Positions 17,634 through 25,987 are shown, counted from the stretch's first letter. The stretch is 64,000 nt of DNA from Desertivibrio insolitus (GCF_017355965.1 NZ_JAFIQW010000002.1:62001-126000), one strand, 5' to 3'. The notes: generated from the letters alone by a model not told the origin. Made by a program: numbers and translations.

Positions 17634-17933
17634 TCAGCGCGCGCCGTCGGTGCCGGCGACGCCGTGCTCGAGTCGGATGAACTCCGCGATCATCGCCCGG
17701 TAGACCGCCTCGACGACGTCCGGAGATGCTCCCGCCGCCTCGGCCCGTCCGCGCACGCGCTCGATGACCGCCTCGACCCGCGCGGGCGCGGCGATGGCCG
17801 AGGCATCCTGCCCGCGCTTCACCAGCCCCGCCTGCTCGACCCGGTGCTGCCGCTCGGCGATGAGCGCGACGATCCGCTCGTCGAGCTCGTCGATCGCCGC
17901 CCGGATGACGCCGAGGTCGGGCTGCTCGGGCAC
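17634..17933 (-). CDS. Chorismate mutase (AroQ-type, single domain)
   Basis: A 99-residue all-helical chorismate mutase, converting chorismate to prephenate for phenylalanine/tyrosine synthesis. The AroQ pattern is visible: IRAAIDELDERIVALIAERQ at residues 10-29 (Arg11 region and Asp/Glu pair), a Lys in LVKRGQDA near 38-44, PARVEAVIERVR and the C-terminal helix VVEAVYRAMIAEFIRLEH. It is intracellular (no signal peptide). GTG at 17933 lies 8 bp after the yajQ stop, so the two genes form an operon. Confidence 0.9.
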   Translation of the reverse strand: MPEQPDLGVIRAAIDELDERIVALIAERQHRVEQAGLVKRGQDASAIAAPARVEAVIERVRGRAEAAGASPDVVEAVYRAMIAEFIRLEHGVAGTDGAR

Positions 17934-17941
17934 GGCGTGGA

Positions 17942-18430
17942 CTAGCGGAAGTTAATGAACTGCAGGTCGAGGTCGAAGTCCGCGCCCTTGAGCAGCGCGA
18001 TGGTCGCCTGCAGGTCGTCGCGGCTCTTCGACGTCACCCGCAGCTCGTCGCCCTGGATCTGGCTCTTGACGCTCTTCGGCGCCTCGTCGCGGATGAACTT
18101 GTTGATTTTCTTCGCCTGGTCCGACTCGATGCCGTTCTTCAGCGACGCCTCGATGCGGAACTCCTTGCCGCTCGGGAAGGGCTCGCCGGCGTCGAGGCTC
18201 TTCAACGAGATGCCGCGCTTGATGAGCTTCGTCTCGAAGACGTCGAGGATCGCCTTGACCCGCTCCTCGCTGGCGGCCTTCATGAGGATCTTCTCGCCGC
18301 TCCACTCGATCGAGGCGCCGACGCCCTTGAAGTCGTAGCGCTGCTCGACCTCCTTGCGCGCCTGGTTGAGCGCGTTGTCGGCCTCCATCTTGTCGACCTT
18401 GCTGACGACGTCGAACGAGGAATCTGCCAT
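17942..18430 (-). CDS. yajQ: YajQ family nucleotide-binding protein
   Basis: A 162-residue YajQ/DUF520 protein. Members bind nucleotides, and some bind cyclic di-GMP and act as effectors; the role in actinobacteria is unproven. Family signatures run the length of the protein: [73 protein letters not shown] and a final [13 protein letters not shown] at 18430 was chosen as the conserved N-terminus; longer frames enter the upstream tRNA-Tyr region. TACGCT lies 7 nt before the ATG (leaderless promoter). Confidence 0.93.
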   Translation of the reverse strand: MADSSFDVVSKVDKMEADNALNQARKEVEQRYDFKGVGASIEWSGEKILMKAASEERVKAILDVFETKLIKRGISLKSLDAGEPFPSGKEFRIEASLKNGIESDQAKKINKFIRDEAPKSVKSQIQGDELRVTSKSRDDLQATIALLKGADFDLDLQFINFR

Positions 18431-18437
18431 GCGTTCC

Positions 18438-18443
18438 AGCGTA
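18438..18443 (-). promoter_or_regulatory. -10 element of leaderless yajQ promoter
   Basis: On the minus strand TACGCT is followed after 7 nt (GGAACGC) by the ATG at 18430. Confidence 0.5.
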
Positions 18444-18555
18444 AGGGAACGGACGCCGGGGGCGGAGAGCGCCCGTGTGCATCGGGCACCCTCGGCTGCC
18501 TGTATCCTTGTCGAGCGCATTCGGTCGCTCGAACCATCGCGGCTGGGCGCGCCAC

Positions 18556-18640
18556 GGCGAGTTACCCAAGCGGCCAAAGGGATCTGACTGTAAATCAGCC
18601 GGCGTAGCCTTCGGGGGTTCGAATCCCTCACTCGCCACCA
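18556..18640 (+). tRNA. tRNA-Tyr (GTA)
   Basis: An 85-nt class II tRNA: acceptor arms GGCGAGT/ACTCGCC pair fully, the anticodon stem CTGA/TCAG encloses CTGTAAA with anticodon GTA at 18590-18592, a long variable arm follows, the T-arm loop is TTCGAAT, and ACCA ends the gene with CCA encoded. Confidence 0.96.
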
Positions 18641-18647
18641 GCAGACA

Positions 18648-18689
18648 GGCGGGTCGGCGCGGACGAGAGTCCGCCCCGGCCCGCCTTCG
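18648..18689 (+). terminator. Hairpin downstream of tRNA-Tyr
   Basis: GGCGGGTCGGCGCGGAC, loop GAGA, GTCCGCCCCGGCCCGCC form a GC-rich stem 8 nt after the tRNA; the 3' side has only TTCGTCGTT, so termination may be weak or the hairpin may serve in 3' processing. Confidence 0.5.
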
Positions 18690-18806
18690 TCGTTCCGGCC
18701 TCGCCCGAACAGCCCGGCTCGCTCTGACAGCCCGGATGACTCGGACGGCCCGATCCACTCGAACAGCCTCGAACAGCCCAGTTCTCTCGAAGAGCGGAGT
18801 ACGCAG

Positions 18807-19610
18807 ATGACCCAGCCCGCCGAGTTGCTCGAACTCGCCACCGCCATCGCCGTCGAGGCGGGGGAGCTCGTGCGTCGCCGACGTGCCGAGGGCGTCGAGG
18901 TGGCCGAGAGCAAGAGCTCGATCACGGATGTCGTGACGTTCGCCGACCGCGAGTCGGAGGACCTCATCCGCGCCCGCATCGCGGAGGCCCGTCCCGACGA
19001 CGGCTTCCTCGGCGAGGAGGGCGGGGCGGCCGGCGGCACGAGCGGGATCACCTGGGTCGTCGACCCGATCGACGGCACCGTCAACTACCTCTACGACATC
19101 CCGTTCTACGCCGTGAGCATCGCGGTCGTGCAGGGCGAGCCCGACCCCGCCACGTGGACCGCGCTCGCGGGGGTCGTCGTGAACCCCTCGATCGGCGAGG
19201 TGTACACGGCTGCCCGGGGCGAGGGCGCGTACCTGGGGGAGCGCCGGCTGCACGTGCCGCCCGCGCCGCCGCTCGGTCAGGCGCTCGTCGCCACCGGCTT
19301 CAGCTACGAGGCCGAGAAGCGCGGCGACCAGGCCCACCGGTTCGCCAACCTGATGACCCGCGTGCGGGATCTGCGCCGGCTCGGCGCCGCCTCGCTCGAC
19401 CTCTGCGCCGTGGCATCCGGGCGTCTCGACGCCTATTTCGAACGCGGCCTGAAGCCGTGGGACCACGGCGCCGGAGTGCTCATCGCGCAGGAGGCCGGGG
19501 CGAGCGTCACGGGGCTCGAGGGGCGCCGCGCGGGCGACCAGTTCACCCTCGCGACGCACGCGGAGCTCGCCGCGGAACTCGAGCGGGAGATCATCGCCGC
19601 CGGGATATGA
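18807..19610 (+). CDS. Inositol-1-monophosphatase family protein
   Basis: A 267-residue Mg-dependent, Li-sensitive phosphatase family member. Motifs: [11 protein letters not shown] (metal-binding Glu pair, near residue 70), [20 protein letters not shown] near 88-107 (DPIDGT metal/substrate motif), and [18 protein letters not shown] near 217-234 (second WDxxAG motif, with Gly-Ala variation). The substrate could be myo-inositol phosphate, histidinol phosphate or a nucleotide; the sequence does not decide. ATG at 18807 follows tRNA-Tyr by 166 bp. That gap holds only short degenerate repeats of CTCGAACAGCC. Confidence 0.9.
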   Translation: MTQPAELLELATAIAVEAGELVRRRRAEGVEVAESKSSITDVVTFADRESEDLIRARIAEARPDDGFLGEEGGAAGGTSGITWVVDPIDGTVNYLYDIPFYAVSIAVVQGEPDPATWTALAGVVVNPSIGEVYTAARGEGAYLGERRLHVPPAPPLGQALVATGFSYEAEKRGDQAHRFANLMTRVRDLRRLGAASLDLCAVASGRLDAYFERGLKPWDHGAGVLIAQEAGASVTGLEGRRAGDQFTLATHAELAAELEREIIAAGI

Positions 19611-19670
19611 GAGGCTACGGTGTCCCCCGAACGGGGTACCCCAGATCGGGTCACACGCCGGTCGATGCGT

Positions 19671-19699
19671 TTGGCTCGACCTCGGACCTCTGTTAGCGT
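19671..19699 (+). promoter_or_regulatory. Sigma-70-type promoter of M23 peptidase gene
   Basis: TTGGCT (19671-19676), a 17-nt spacer, then TAGCGT (19694-19699). This is the clearest two-box promoter in the window. Transcription from about 19706 gives a leader of roughly 150 nt. Confidence 0.6.
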
Positions 19700-19705
19700 C
19701 GTTTA

Positions 19706-19858
19706 CCAATCCGTTACCTCTGGTCAGCCCAGAGAGCGGTGAGAACGACCTGAACCACCACTGCCAATCAGCCTCACGTACGGAAGAAGCGCCATGCTCA
19801 GCACCTCGACCACGGTCCCGGTGCTTCTCCGTCCCCTCCTGAGCGAGGGCGTCTAGGG
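19706..19858 (+). promoter_or_regulatory. Long structured 5' leader of the M23 peptidase gene
   Basis: The leader holds a hairpin CTCTGG-TCAGC-CCAGAG at 19717-19733 and a small open reading frame at 19794-19856. Actinobacterial cell-wall hydrolase genes often have c-di-AMP (ydaO) riboswitches, but I could not match the ydaO core motifs here, so the leader class is left open. Confidence 0.4.
19794..19856 (+). CDS. Possible 20-residue leader peptide upstream of M23 peptidase
   Basis: ATG at 19794 with GGAAGAAG 8 nt upstream encodes a 20-residue peptide (MLSTSTTVPVLLRPLLSEGV) ending in TAG at 19856, 2 nt before the ATG of the peptidase gene. The peptidase Shine-Dalgarno (GAGGGC/TAGGG) lies inside the end of this frame, so translation of the small frame would be coupled to that of the peptidase. 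There is no run of one amino acid of the classical attenuator type. Could be fortuitous. Confidence 0.35.
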   Translation: MLSTSTTVPVLLRPLLSEGV

Positions 19859-21328
19859 ATGACGACGGAGGTCGGCCCCGTGCGGGCGACGGCAGGCGAG
19901 GGTGCCACCCCTCGCTCCGACGGAACGATCTCCGAGATGACCTACCCCTCCCGTCGCGCCATGCGCGAAGCCGAGCGCGCAGCCGCCTCCGCCGTCGTCG
20001 ACGTGACGAGCGAGCAGGAGCAGGAGCAGGTCGACGAGACCCGCCCGCAGCCCGCCGGCCGCCGCGCCGCGGTCGTGGCGGAGCCCGCGCCCGGCGCCGC
20101 TGCTGAGGCCGCTCCCGCCGCGCCGGCTGAGGCGCTCCCGCTGCGTCGCCGCGCCGAGGTGCCCGCGGCCGAGAAGACCGACGTGCCCAGCGCGATCACC
20201 ACCGCCGAGCTCGACGCCCTGTTCAACACGGGCGAGCCGATCACCGCCACCGTCGAGATCCCCACTGTCGCGACCCCGCCGGCCCCGAAGTCCCGCGCGG
20301 AGGCCCGCGCCGCCCGTGCGGCCACCGCCCACGTGCGTGCCGAGCGCGCCGAGACCCGTGCCCGCCGCGAGCGCGCCGCCGTTCGCGGCCGTGCCGAGCA
20401 GGTCGCCGCCGCCGAGGCGCCCGAGGCTGAGGTCCCGGATGCCACGCTGCCGGTCGACCCCACCGCTCCCGCCCGTGCCCACGACGCCGGCATCGCCCAC
20501 TCGCGCCGCGTGCGCGAGAAGGAGGGCGGCCAGCTGCACGAGGGCAGCCGTGCCCGGCACACGCCGCGCCGCGGCATCCGGCGCCCGCACGGCATCGGCG
20601 TCGCCGAGCAGGTGCCGCACCGCCCGGTCGGCGGTCGTCGCCGCACCGCCTCCAAGTTCGTCGGCGTACTCGCGATGCTGTTCTCGGGCGGCCTGCTCGT
20701 CGCGACGTCGCTGCCCGCGAACGCGTTCTTCGTCGACGGGACCTCGGTCGCCGAGGCGAGCGCCGCCCGCGCCACCGCCGGTGTCACGATCCAGGCCTCG
20801 GGAGGCGCGGCTCCCGCCACGGCGCTCCGCGACGACTACACGGTCTCGTCGTTCGTGCAGAAGTTCCGCATCGACAACCAGAAGGGGTCGTTCACCAACA
20901 ACCCCTACGGCACCATCCAGTGGCCCTTCGCCGCGGGCGTGCCCATGAGCGCCGGCTTCGGCATGCGCGACCGCCCCTGCGCCGCCTGCTCCGCGAACCA
21001 CAAGGGCCTCGACTTCGTGCCCGGCGAGGGCGCCCCGATCCAGGCGATCGCCGACGGTGTCGTCATCACCAAGTCCGAGACCGACAGCGGCTTCGGCAAC
21101 TACGTCGTCATCCAGCACGAGGTCAACGGCCAGGACGTCCAGAGCCTCTACGCGCACATGGGCTTCAACACGATCACGGTCGACGTCGGCGACACGGTCC
21201 GCGTCGGCCAGCAGGTCGGCAACGTCGGCAACACCGGAACCTCGACTGGTGCGCACCTGCATTTCGAGATTCACCTCGACGGCGTGCCGGTCGACCCGTT
21301 CGCCTGGATGAGCGCGAACGCCAACTAG
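19859..21328 (+). CDS. M23 family metallopeptidase (LytM-type peptidoglycan hydrolase)
   Basis: A 489-residue membrane-anchored or secreted peptidoglycan endopeptidase. Residues 1-270 are disordered and charge-rich (Ala/Glu/Arg repeats such as ARAARAATAHVRAERAETRA), a single hydrophobic segment at about 272-291 (VLAMLFSGGLLVATSLPANAFF) ends in a signal-peptidase-like ANA, and the C-terminal domain carries the Zn ligands HKGLDF (His381, Asp385) and HLHFEIH (about 466-472) with LYAHMGF between them. All LytM metal ligands are present, so it should be active rather than a degenerate activator. The very long cytoplasmic N-terminus before the membrane segment is unusual for M23. Expression starts from a two-box promoter with a long leader. 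Confidence 0.92.
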   Translation: MTTEVGPVRATAGEGATPRSDGTISEMTYPSRRAMREAERAAASAVVDVTSEQEQEQVDETRPQPAGRRAAVVAEPAPGAAAEAAPAAPAEALPLRRRAEVPAAEKTDVPSAITTAELDALFNTGEPITATVEIPTVATPPAPKSRAEARAARAATAHVRAERAETRARRERAAVRGRAEQVAAAEAPEAEVPDATLPVDPTAPARAHDAGIAHSRRVREKEGGQLHEGSRARHTPRRGIRRPHGIGVAEQVPHRPVGGRRRTASKFVGVLAMLFSGGLLVATSLPANAFFVDGTSVAEASAARATAGVTIQASGGAAPATALRDDYTVSSFVQKFRIDNQKGSFTNNPYGTIQWPFAAGVPMSAGFGMRDRPCAACSANHKGLDFVPGEGAPIQAIADGVVITKSETDSGFGNYVVIQHEVNGQDVQSLYAHMGFNTITVDVGDTVRVGQQVGNVGNTGTSTGAHLHFEIHLDGVPVDPFAWMSANAN

Positions 21329-21462
21329 TCGAGCGGATGCCGCCGAGCCCCGAGCGGGGAGGTCGGCGTCTCCTTGCCGGGTTAGGCCAAGCGGCCCGGG
21401 ATGCTCGAGGGCGGCGGCGCGCCGCCCCGCACGGGCACGAGTCGTCGCCGATACGGTCGCGG

Positions 21463-21523
21463 ACGGCATCCGCGCGCGTAAACGGCATGACGCCGCATGT
21501 CGTTGGCGCGGAAGCATGCCGTC
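21463..21523. repeat. Intergenic repeat, ACGGCATCCG...TAAACGGCATG family (copy 2)
   Basis: Shares ACGGCATCCG and, 6 nt on, TAAACGGCATG with the element at 11253; the right side (GAAGCATGCCGT) can pair back to ACGGCATG. It lies in the 452-bp gap between the convergent M23 and GH13 genes, which holds no gene that I can see. Confidence 0.55.
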
Positions 21524-21687
21524 ACGCTCGCATTTCAGATGTTCGGGTGCCGCAGCGCCCGGCCGCGCACGGTCTCGAGCCGTTGCTAACCGGCATTCGA
21601 CCTGCGAACCCGCACTCAGAAGTGGGCGGGGTCACCGTTCGGTGGCGGCATAGCGGAGCGGGCGAGTACTAGCCCGCCCCAACGAAG

Positions 21688-21764
21688 CACGCGCCCGAAC
21701 GAAACACGCACCCGACCGCGGATCACGCACCCGATCGCATGCATGATCCGCGGTCGAGTGCGTG
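21688..21764. repeat. Iterated CACGCRCCCGA motif and palindrome
   Basis: CACGCGCCCGA at 21688, CACGCACCCGA at 21705 and 21724, and the inverted TCGAGTGCGTG at 21754, about 17-20 bp apart. Overlapping them are 12-bp arms GACCGCGGATCA (21714-21725) and TGATCCGCGGTC (21744-21755). It could be an intergenic repeat, a terminator for the GH13 gene, or a cluster of protein sites. Confidence 0.6.
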
Positions 21765-21780
21765 ATCGGCGCAGCGCCCC

Positions 21781-23481
21781 TCAGGCGGTGCGGATCCACA
21801 CGGTCGTGTCCGCGGGCAGCGACCCGTGCGTCCCCTTGCCGGAGTCGAGCACGATCTCGCCGCCGGGCAGCCCGACCGGCTCGGTGCCGATGTTCGCGAT
21901 CACGGTGAGGTCGCCGTTCGTGAACGCGACGACCGCGTCGGGGTAGCCGTCCAGCCACGTCAGCGAACCCGTGCCGAGGCCGTGCTCGGCGCGCAGGCGA
22001 AGCGCCTGCTTGTAGAGCTCGAGCGTGGAGCCCTCGGTGCCCTCCTGTGCGTCGCGCGCGTACGTCGCCCACTCGGGCGGCTGCGGCAGCCACGAGCGGC
22101 CGGAGTGGCTGAAGCCGTAGGAGTCGCCGGTCGAGGTCCAGGGCACCGGCACGCGGCATCCGTCGCGCCCGTACAGCTCGCCGCCGGTGCGGTGGAACGT
22201 CGGGTCCTCGCGCGCCTCGTCGGGCAGGTCGACGACCTCGGGCAGGCCGAGTTCCTCGCCCTGGTACACATACGCGCTGCCGGGCAGCGCGAGCATGAGC
22301 ATCGACGCGGCGCGTCCGCGCTTCAGGCCGAGCTGCTCGTCGAGCTTCGTCGGGGTCTTCGGGCCGATGCCGGCACCCTGCGGCGGCAGCGGGTCGGCGG
22401 AGAAGCGTGTCGTGTGCCGGATGACGTCGTGGTTGCTGAGCACCCAGGTGCTCGGGGCGCCGACGGCGCTGAACGCCTCGAGGGAGTCGCGGATGACGGC
22501 GCGCACCTCGGCCGCGTTCCACGGAGTCTCGAGGTAGCCGAAGTTGAACGCCTGGCTCATCTCGTCGGGGCGAACCCACTTGGCGAGCTTCTCGAGCGGC
22601 GAGACCCACGCCTCGGCGACGAGCACGCGGTCGCCCTCGTACTCGGCGAGCACGTTGTGCCAGTCGCGGAAGATCTCGTGCACGCCCTCCTGGCCCCAGT
22701 AGGGGCTCTCGGCGGCGAACTCGGCGACGAGGGTCTCCTTCTCGGCGGCTGTCTCCTCGGCCTGGTCCTCCTCGAGGTCGGCCGTGAGCTCGTCGTCACC
22801 CAGCTGCACGAGCGGATGCACGTCGGGCAGCCCCTCCTGCTTGACCATGCCGTGCGCCACGTCGACGCGGAACCCGTCGACGCCCCGGTCGAGCCAGAAA
22901 CGCAGCACCCCGCGGAACAGCTCGTGCACCTCGGGGTTGTTCCAGTCGAAGTCGGGCTGCGAGCCGTCGAACAGATGCAGGTACCACTGCCCGGGCTTCC
23001 CGTCGGCGTCAGTGATCTGCGTCCACGCCGGGCCGCCGAAGACGGAGAGCCAGTTGTTGGGCGGCACCTCGCCGTTCTCGCCGCGGCCGTCGCGGAAGAT
23101 GTAGCGCGCCCGCTCGGGCGAGCCGGGCTCGGCCGCGAGGGCCGCCTTGAACCACTCGTGCTCGCTCGAGGAGTGGTTGGGCACGAGGTCGACGATCACC
23201 TTGAGGCCGAGCCGCTTGGCCTCGGCCTGCATCGCGTCGAAGTCGTCGAGCGTGCCGAACAGCGGATCGACGTCGGTGTAGTCGGCGACGTCGTAGCCCG
23301 CGTCGCGCTGCGGCGACGTGTAGAAGGGCGACAGCCACACGGCGTCGACCCCGAGGTCCTTCAGCTGCGGCAGCCGCTCGGTGACACCGGCGAGGTCGCC
23401 GATCCCGTCACCGGAGGCATCCGCGAAGGAGCGGGGATAGACCTGGTAGATGACAGCGGAGCGCCACCACTCGTTCGACAT
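21781..23481 (-). CDS. Alpha-glucosidase, glycoside hydrolase family 13
   Basis: A 566-residue cytoplasmic GH13 enzyme acting on alpha-1,4 or alpha-1,6 gluco-oligosaccharides. It begins WWRSAVIYQVYPRSFADASG; the four GH13 regions are DLVPNHSS near residue 100, GFRVDVAHG (nucleophile Asp near 207), VLVAEAWVS (acid/base Glu near 289) and VLSNHDVIRH (near 348). A Glu-rich insertion (LEEDQAEETAAEKETLVAEF) in the B domain region is lineage-specific. There is no signal peptide. It is divergent from a second GH13 gene; no sugar transporter is in view. Oligo-1,6-glucosidase is an alternative specificity. Confidence 0.9.
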   Translation of the reverse strand: MSNEWWRSAVIYQVYPRSFADASGDGIGDLAGVTERLPQLKDLGVDAVWLSPFYTSPQRDAGYDVADYTDVDPLFGTLDDFDAMQAEAKRLGLKVIVDLVPNHSSSEHEWFKAALAAEPGSPERARYIFRDGRGENGEVPPNNWLSVFGGPAWTQITDADGKPGQWYLHLFDGSQPDFDWNNPEVHELFRGVLRFWLDRGVDGFRVDVAHGMVKQEGLPDVHPLVQLGDDELTADLEEDQAEETAAEKETLVAEFAAESPYWGQEGVHEIFRDWHNVLAEYEGDRVLVAEAWVSPLEKLAKWVRPDEMSQAFNFGYLETPWNAAEVRAVIRDSLEAFSAVGAPSTWVLSNHDVIRHTTRFSADPLPPQGAGIGPKTPTKLDEQLGLKRGRAASMLMLALPGSAYVYQGEELGLPEVVDLPDEAREDPTFHRTGGELYGRDGCRVPVPWTSTGDSYGFSHSGRSWLPQPPEWATYARDAQEGTEGSTLELYKQALRLRAEHGLGTGSLTWLDGYPDAVVAFTNGDLTVIANIGTEPVGLPGGEIVLDSGKGTHGSLPADTTVWIRTA

Positions 23482-23487
23482 GTTTCC

Positions 23488-23493
23488 AACGTA
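23488..23493 (-). promoter_or_regulatory. -10 element of leaderless GH13 promoter (minus strand)
   Basis: On the minus strand TACGTT is followed after 6 nt (GGAAAC) by the ATG at 23481. Confidence 0.5.
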
Positions 23494-23557
23494 GCCGCAG
23501 CGACCCTGACGAACGCCAGGGGGCCTTTCGCCCCAACCTCCGCTCGCCTCGCGTTGC

Positions 23558-23563
23558 TATCGT
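23558..23563 (+). promoter_or_regulatory. -10 element of leaderless GH13 promoter (plus strand)
   Basis: TATCGT followed after 6 nt (CTCCGG) by the GTG at 23570. The two divergent GH13 -10 boxes are 64 bp apart and could share an operator. Confidence 0.5.
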
Positions 23564-23569
23564 CTCCGG

Positions 23570-25429
23570 GTGCATCGCAACCTCGCTCTCGAGCCGCACC
23601 ACGACGGGTCCCCGCTCTACGTCTCCACCCAGGCGCCGCTGCTCGGCGACGTCGTGCGCGTGCGTTTGCGCATCCCCGCCGTGTTCGGCGCGGTGAAGAG
23701 CGTGCACACGCGATCGAACCCCGACCGGGAGCCGCGGTACAGCGAGGCATCCGTCGTCGCCACGGTCGACGACTGGACGTGGTGGGAGGCCGGCGTCGAG
23801 GTCGAGAACCCCGTGCACGGCTACCGCTTCCTCGTGACGCTCGAGGACGGCGGCGACGCGTGGGTCAACGCGACCGGCGTGCACTGGACGGAGACCCTCG
23901 ACGTCGAGGACTTCAAGCTCATCGCCTACCCCGAGCCGCCGTCGTGGGGCCGCTCGACCGTGCTGTACCAGATCTTCCCCGACCGCTTCGCGCGCTCCGC
24001 CGCGGCCGACGACCGCGAGCTGCCGGAGTGGGCGATCCCCGCGAAGTGGGACGAGCCCGTCGTCGGGCGCGGGCCCGAGACGCCGTTCCAGTTCTACGGC
24101 GGCGACCTCGACGGCATCGTCGAGCACCTCGACCACCTCGAGCGGCTGGGCGTCACGACGATCTACCTGACCCCGGTCTTCCCGGCGCGGTCGAACCACC
24201 GCTACGACGCGTCGACCTTCGACGAGGTCGACCCGCTGCTCGGCGGCGACGAGGCCCTCGTGCGGCTCACCGCCGCCGCGCACGAGCGCGGCTTCAAGGT
24301 GATCGGCGACCTCACCTCCAACCACTCCGGCGACGCCCACGAGTGGTTCCGCCGGGCCTACGGCGACACCTCGGCTCCCGAGAGCGCGTTCTACCTCTGG
24401 CTCGACGACGAGCAGACGAAGTACGTCGGTTGGCTCGGGGTGCCGAGCCTGCCGAAGTTCAACTGGAACTCCACGGAGCTGCGCCACCGCTTCATCGAGG
24501 GCCCGGACTCCGTCGTCGGCACGTGGCTGCAGGAGCCGTACGACCTCGACGGCTGGCGCATCGACGTCGCGAACATGACCGGGCGCTACCTCGACCAGGA
24601 CCTTAACCACCTGGTGCGGCAGACCATCCGCCGCACGATGGTCGACGTCGACCCCGACACGCTGCTGCTCGCCGAGTCGACGAACGACGCGACGCTCGAC
24701 TTCCAGGGCGACGCCTGGCACGGCGCGATGACCTACGCGAACTTCACCCGCCCGCTGTGGGGCTGGCTCGCCGAGCCGCTGAGCCCGGCGCTCGGCGGCA
24801 TCGGCTTCGCGCACGAGCGCGTGCCCTCCTACACGGGCGACCAGTTCTACACCGCGCACAAGCAGTTCGCGGCGAGCTTCCCGTGGCGGGTGCGGCTGCA
24901 CAACATGAACGCGCTCAACACCCACGACACCCCGCGCTTCCGCTCCGTCGCGAGTGCCGACCGGGTGCCCGTCGCGCTCGGGCTCTCGATGGCGATGCCC
25001 GGCATCCCCGTCGTGTTCGCCGGCGACGAGTTCGGTCTCGAGGGCTTCAACGGCGAGGCGTCGCGCACGCCGATCCCGTGGCACGACGCCGAGAAGGCCG
25101 AGCCGATCATCGGGCTCTACGCCGACATGATCCGGATGCGGCGCGAGCACGGCTCGCTCAACGACGGCGGCCTCCGCTGGCTGTGGATCGAGGACGACGC
25201 CGTCGTGTTCGTGCGCGAGACCGCCGACGAGAGCGTGCTCGTGTTCGCGAGCCGCGCGGCGACCACCGTCGTGCTGCCCGCGCACGCGGTGCCGACGGGC
25301 GGCACCCCGATCGTCGGCGACGTCGAGTTCTTCGAGACCGGCTCGGGCGTGCACCTCATCTCCGGCGGCGCCGCGTTCGCCGCCTGGAAGCTGCGCGGCG
25401 TGACGCTGCCGGCCTTCGCGGGGGAGTAG
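23570..25429 (+). CDS. Glycoside hydrolase family 13 with N-terminal domain (neopullulanase/maltodextrin glucosidase-like)
   Basis: A 619-residue cytoplasmic GH13 enzyme. Residues 1-120 form a beta-sandwich of the CBM34/alpha-amylase N type (VSTQAPLLGDVVRVRLRIP, YRFLVTLEDGG), then the barrel starts at TVLYQIFPDRFARS. Catalytic regions: DLTSNHSGDAHEW near residue 245, GWRIDVANM (nucleophile near 332), LLLAESTND (acid/base near 369) and NTHDTPRF (near 447). This architecture is typical of maltogenic amylase or neopullulanase enzymes that trim maltodextrins. It starts from GTG at 23570 (leaderless). The divergent partner is an alpha-glucosidase, suggesting joint use of maltodextrin. Confidence 0.9.
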   Translation: MHRNLALEPHHDGSPLYVSTQAPLLGDVVRVRLRIPAVFGAVKSVHTRSNPDREPRYSEASVVATVDDWTWWEAGVEVENPVHGYRFLVTLEDGGDAWVNATGVHWTETLDVEDFKLIAYPEPPSWGRSTVLYQIFPDRFARSAAADDRELPEWAIPAKWDEPVVGRGPETPFQFYGGDLDGIVEHLDHLERLGVTTIYLTPVFPARSNHRYDASTFDEVDPLLGGDEALVRLTAAAHERGFKVIGDLTSNHSGDAHEWFRRAYGDTSAPESAFYLWLDDEQTKYVGWLGVPSLPKFNWNSTELRHRFIEGPDSVVGTWLQEPYDLDGWRIDVANMTGRYLDQDLNHLVRQTIRRTMVDVDPDTLLLAESTNDATLDFQGDAWHGAMTYANFTRPLWGWLAEPLSPALGGIGFAHERVPSYTGDQFYTAHKQFAASFPWRVRLHNMNALNTHDTPRFRSVASADRVPVALGLSMAMPGIPVVFAGDEFGLEGFNGEASRTPIPWHDAEKAEPIIGLYADMIRMRREHGSLNDGGLRWLWIEDDAVVFVRETADESVLVFASRAATTVVLPAHAVPTGGTPIVGDVEFFETGSGVHLISGGAAFAAWKLRGVTLPAFAGE

Positions 25430-25490
25430 CGGCGGCCTGGCGGATGTCGCCGGTGCGTCCTACCGTCGGAGGCGAGGGAAGGAGTGCCCT

Positions 25491-25916
25491 GTGGCATCCG
25501 TTTCGAACATCACCTTCGACTGCGAGAACCCGCGCGAGCTCGCGACGTTCTGGTCGCACGTGCTCGGCTATCCGCCGGTCGAGTACCCGGACGAGCTGCG
25601 CCGGCAGCTGCTCTCGTCAGGGATGACCGAGGACCAGCTCGCCGACCGGTGGATAGCCGAGAGTCCGGATGGCTCGGGGCCGCGGCTGTTCTTCCAGCGC
25701 GTGCCCGAGAAGAAGGAGCGCAAGAACCGCGTGCACCTCGACCTGCGCACCTTCCCCGATCGCCGGGCGGCCCCTGCCGAGGTCGACGCCGAGAAGGACC
25801 GCGTCGTCGCGCTCGGGGCGACGGTGGTGCGGCTCGTCGACGGCATGTGGGGCCCGCACCCCGAGTACCACTGGGTGCTCCAGGATCCGGAGGGCAACGA
25901 GTTCTGCATCCAGTGA
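25491..25916 (+). CDS. VOC family protein (glyoxalase-like)
   Basis: A 141-residue vicinal-oxygen-chelate protein: SNITFDCENPRELATFWSHVLGY at the start, a second module beginning RVHLDLRTF near residue 79, and EYHWVLQDPEGNEFCIQ at the end. The pattern is that of uncharacterised glyoxalase-like proteins, and the substrate is unknown. GTG at 25491 has a good GGAAGGAG Shine-Dalgarno 8 nt upstream. It ends 71 bp before tRNA-Thr. Confidence 0.85.
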   Translation: MASVSNITFDCENPRELATFWSHVLGYPPVEYPDELRRQLLSSGMTEDQLADRWIAESPDGSGPRLFFQRVPEKKERKNRVHLDLRTFPDRRAAPAEVDAEKDRVVALGATVVRLVDGMWGPHPEYHWVLQDPEGNEFCIQ

Positions 25917-25987
25917 CGGTGTGCGAAACACGCTCGCGCGGGTGCTACGCTCTTACGGTTGCAATCGCCGGGAGGCGAGAGCGGCAG

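Noticed and set aside
19706-19858. c-di-AMP (ydaO) riboswitch in front of the M23 peptidase.
   Set aside because: Gene context fits but I could not match the conserved ydaO core motifs, so it is not claimed.
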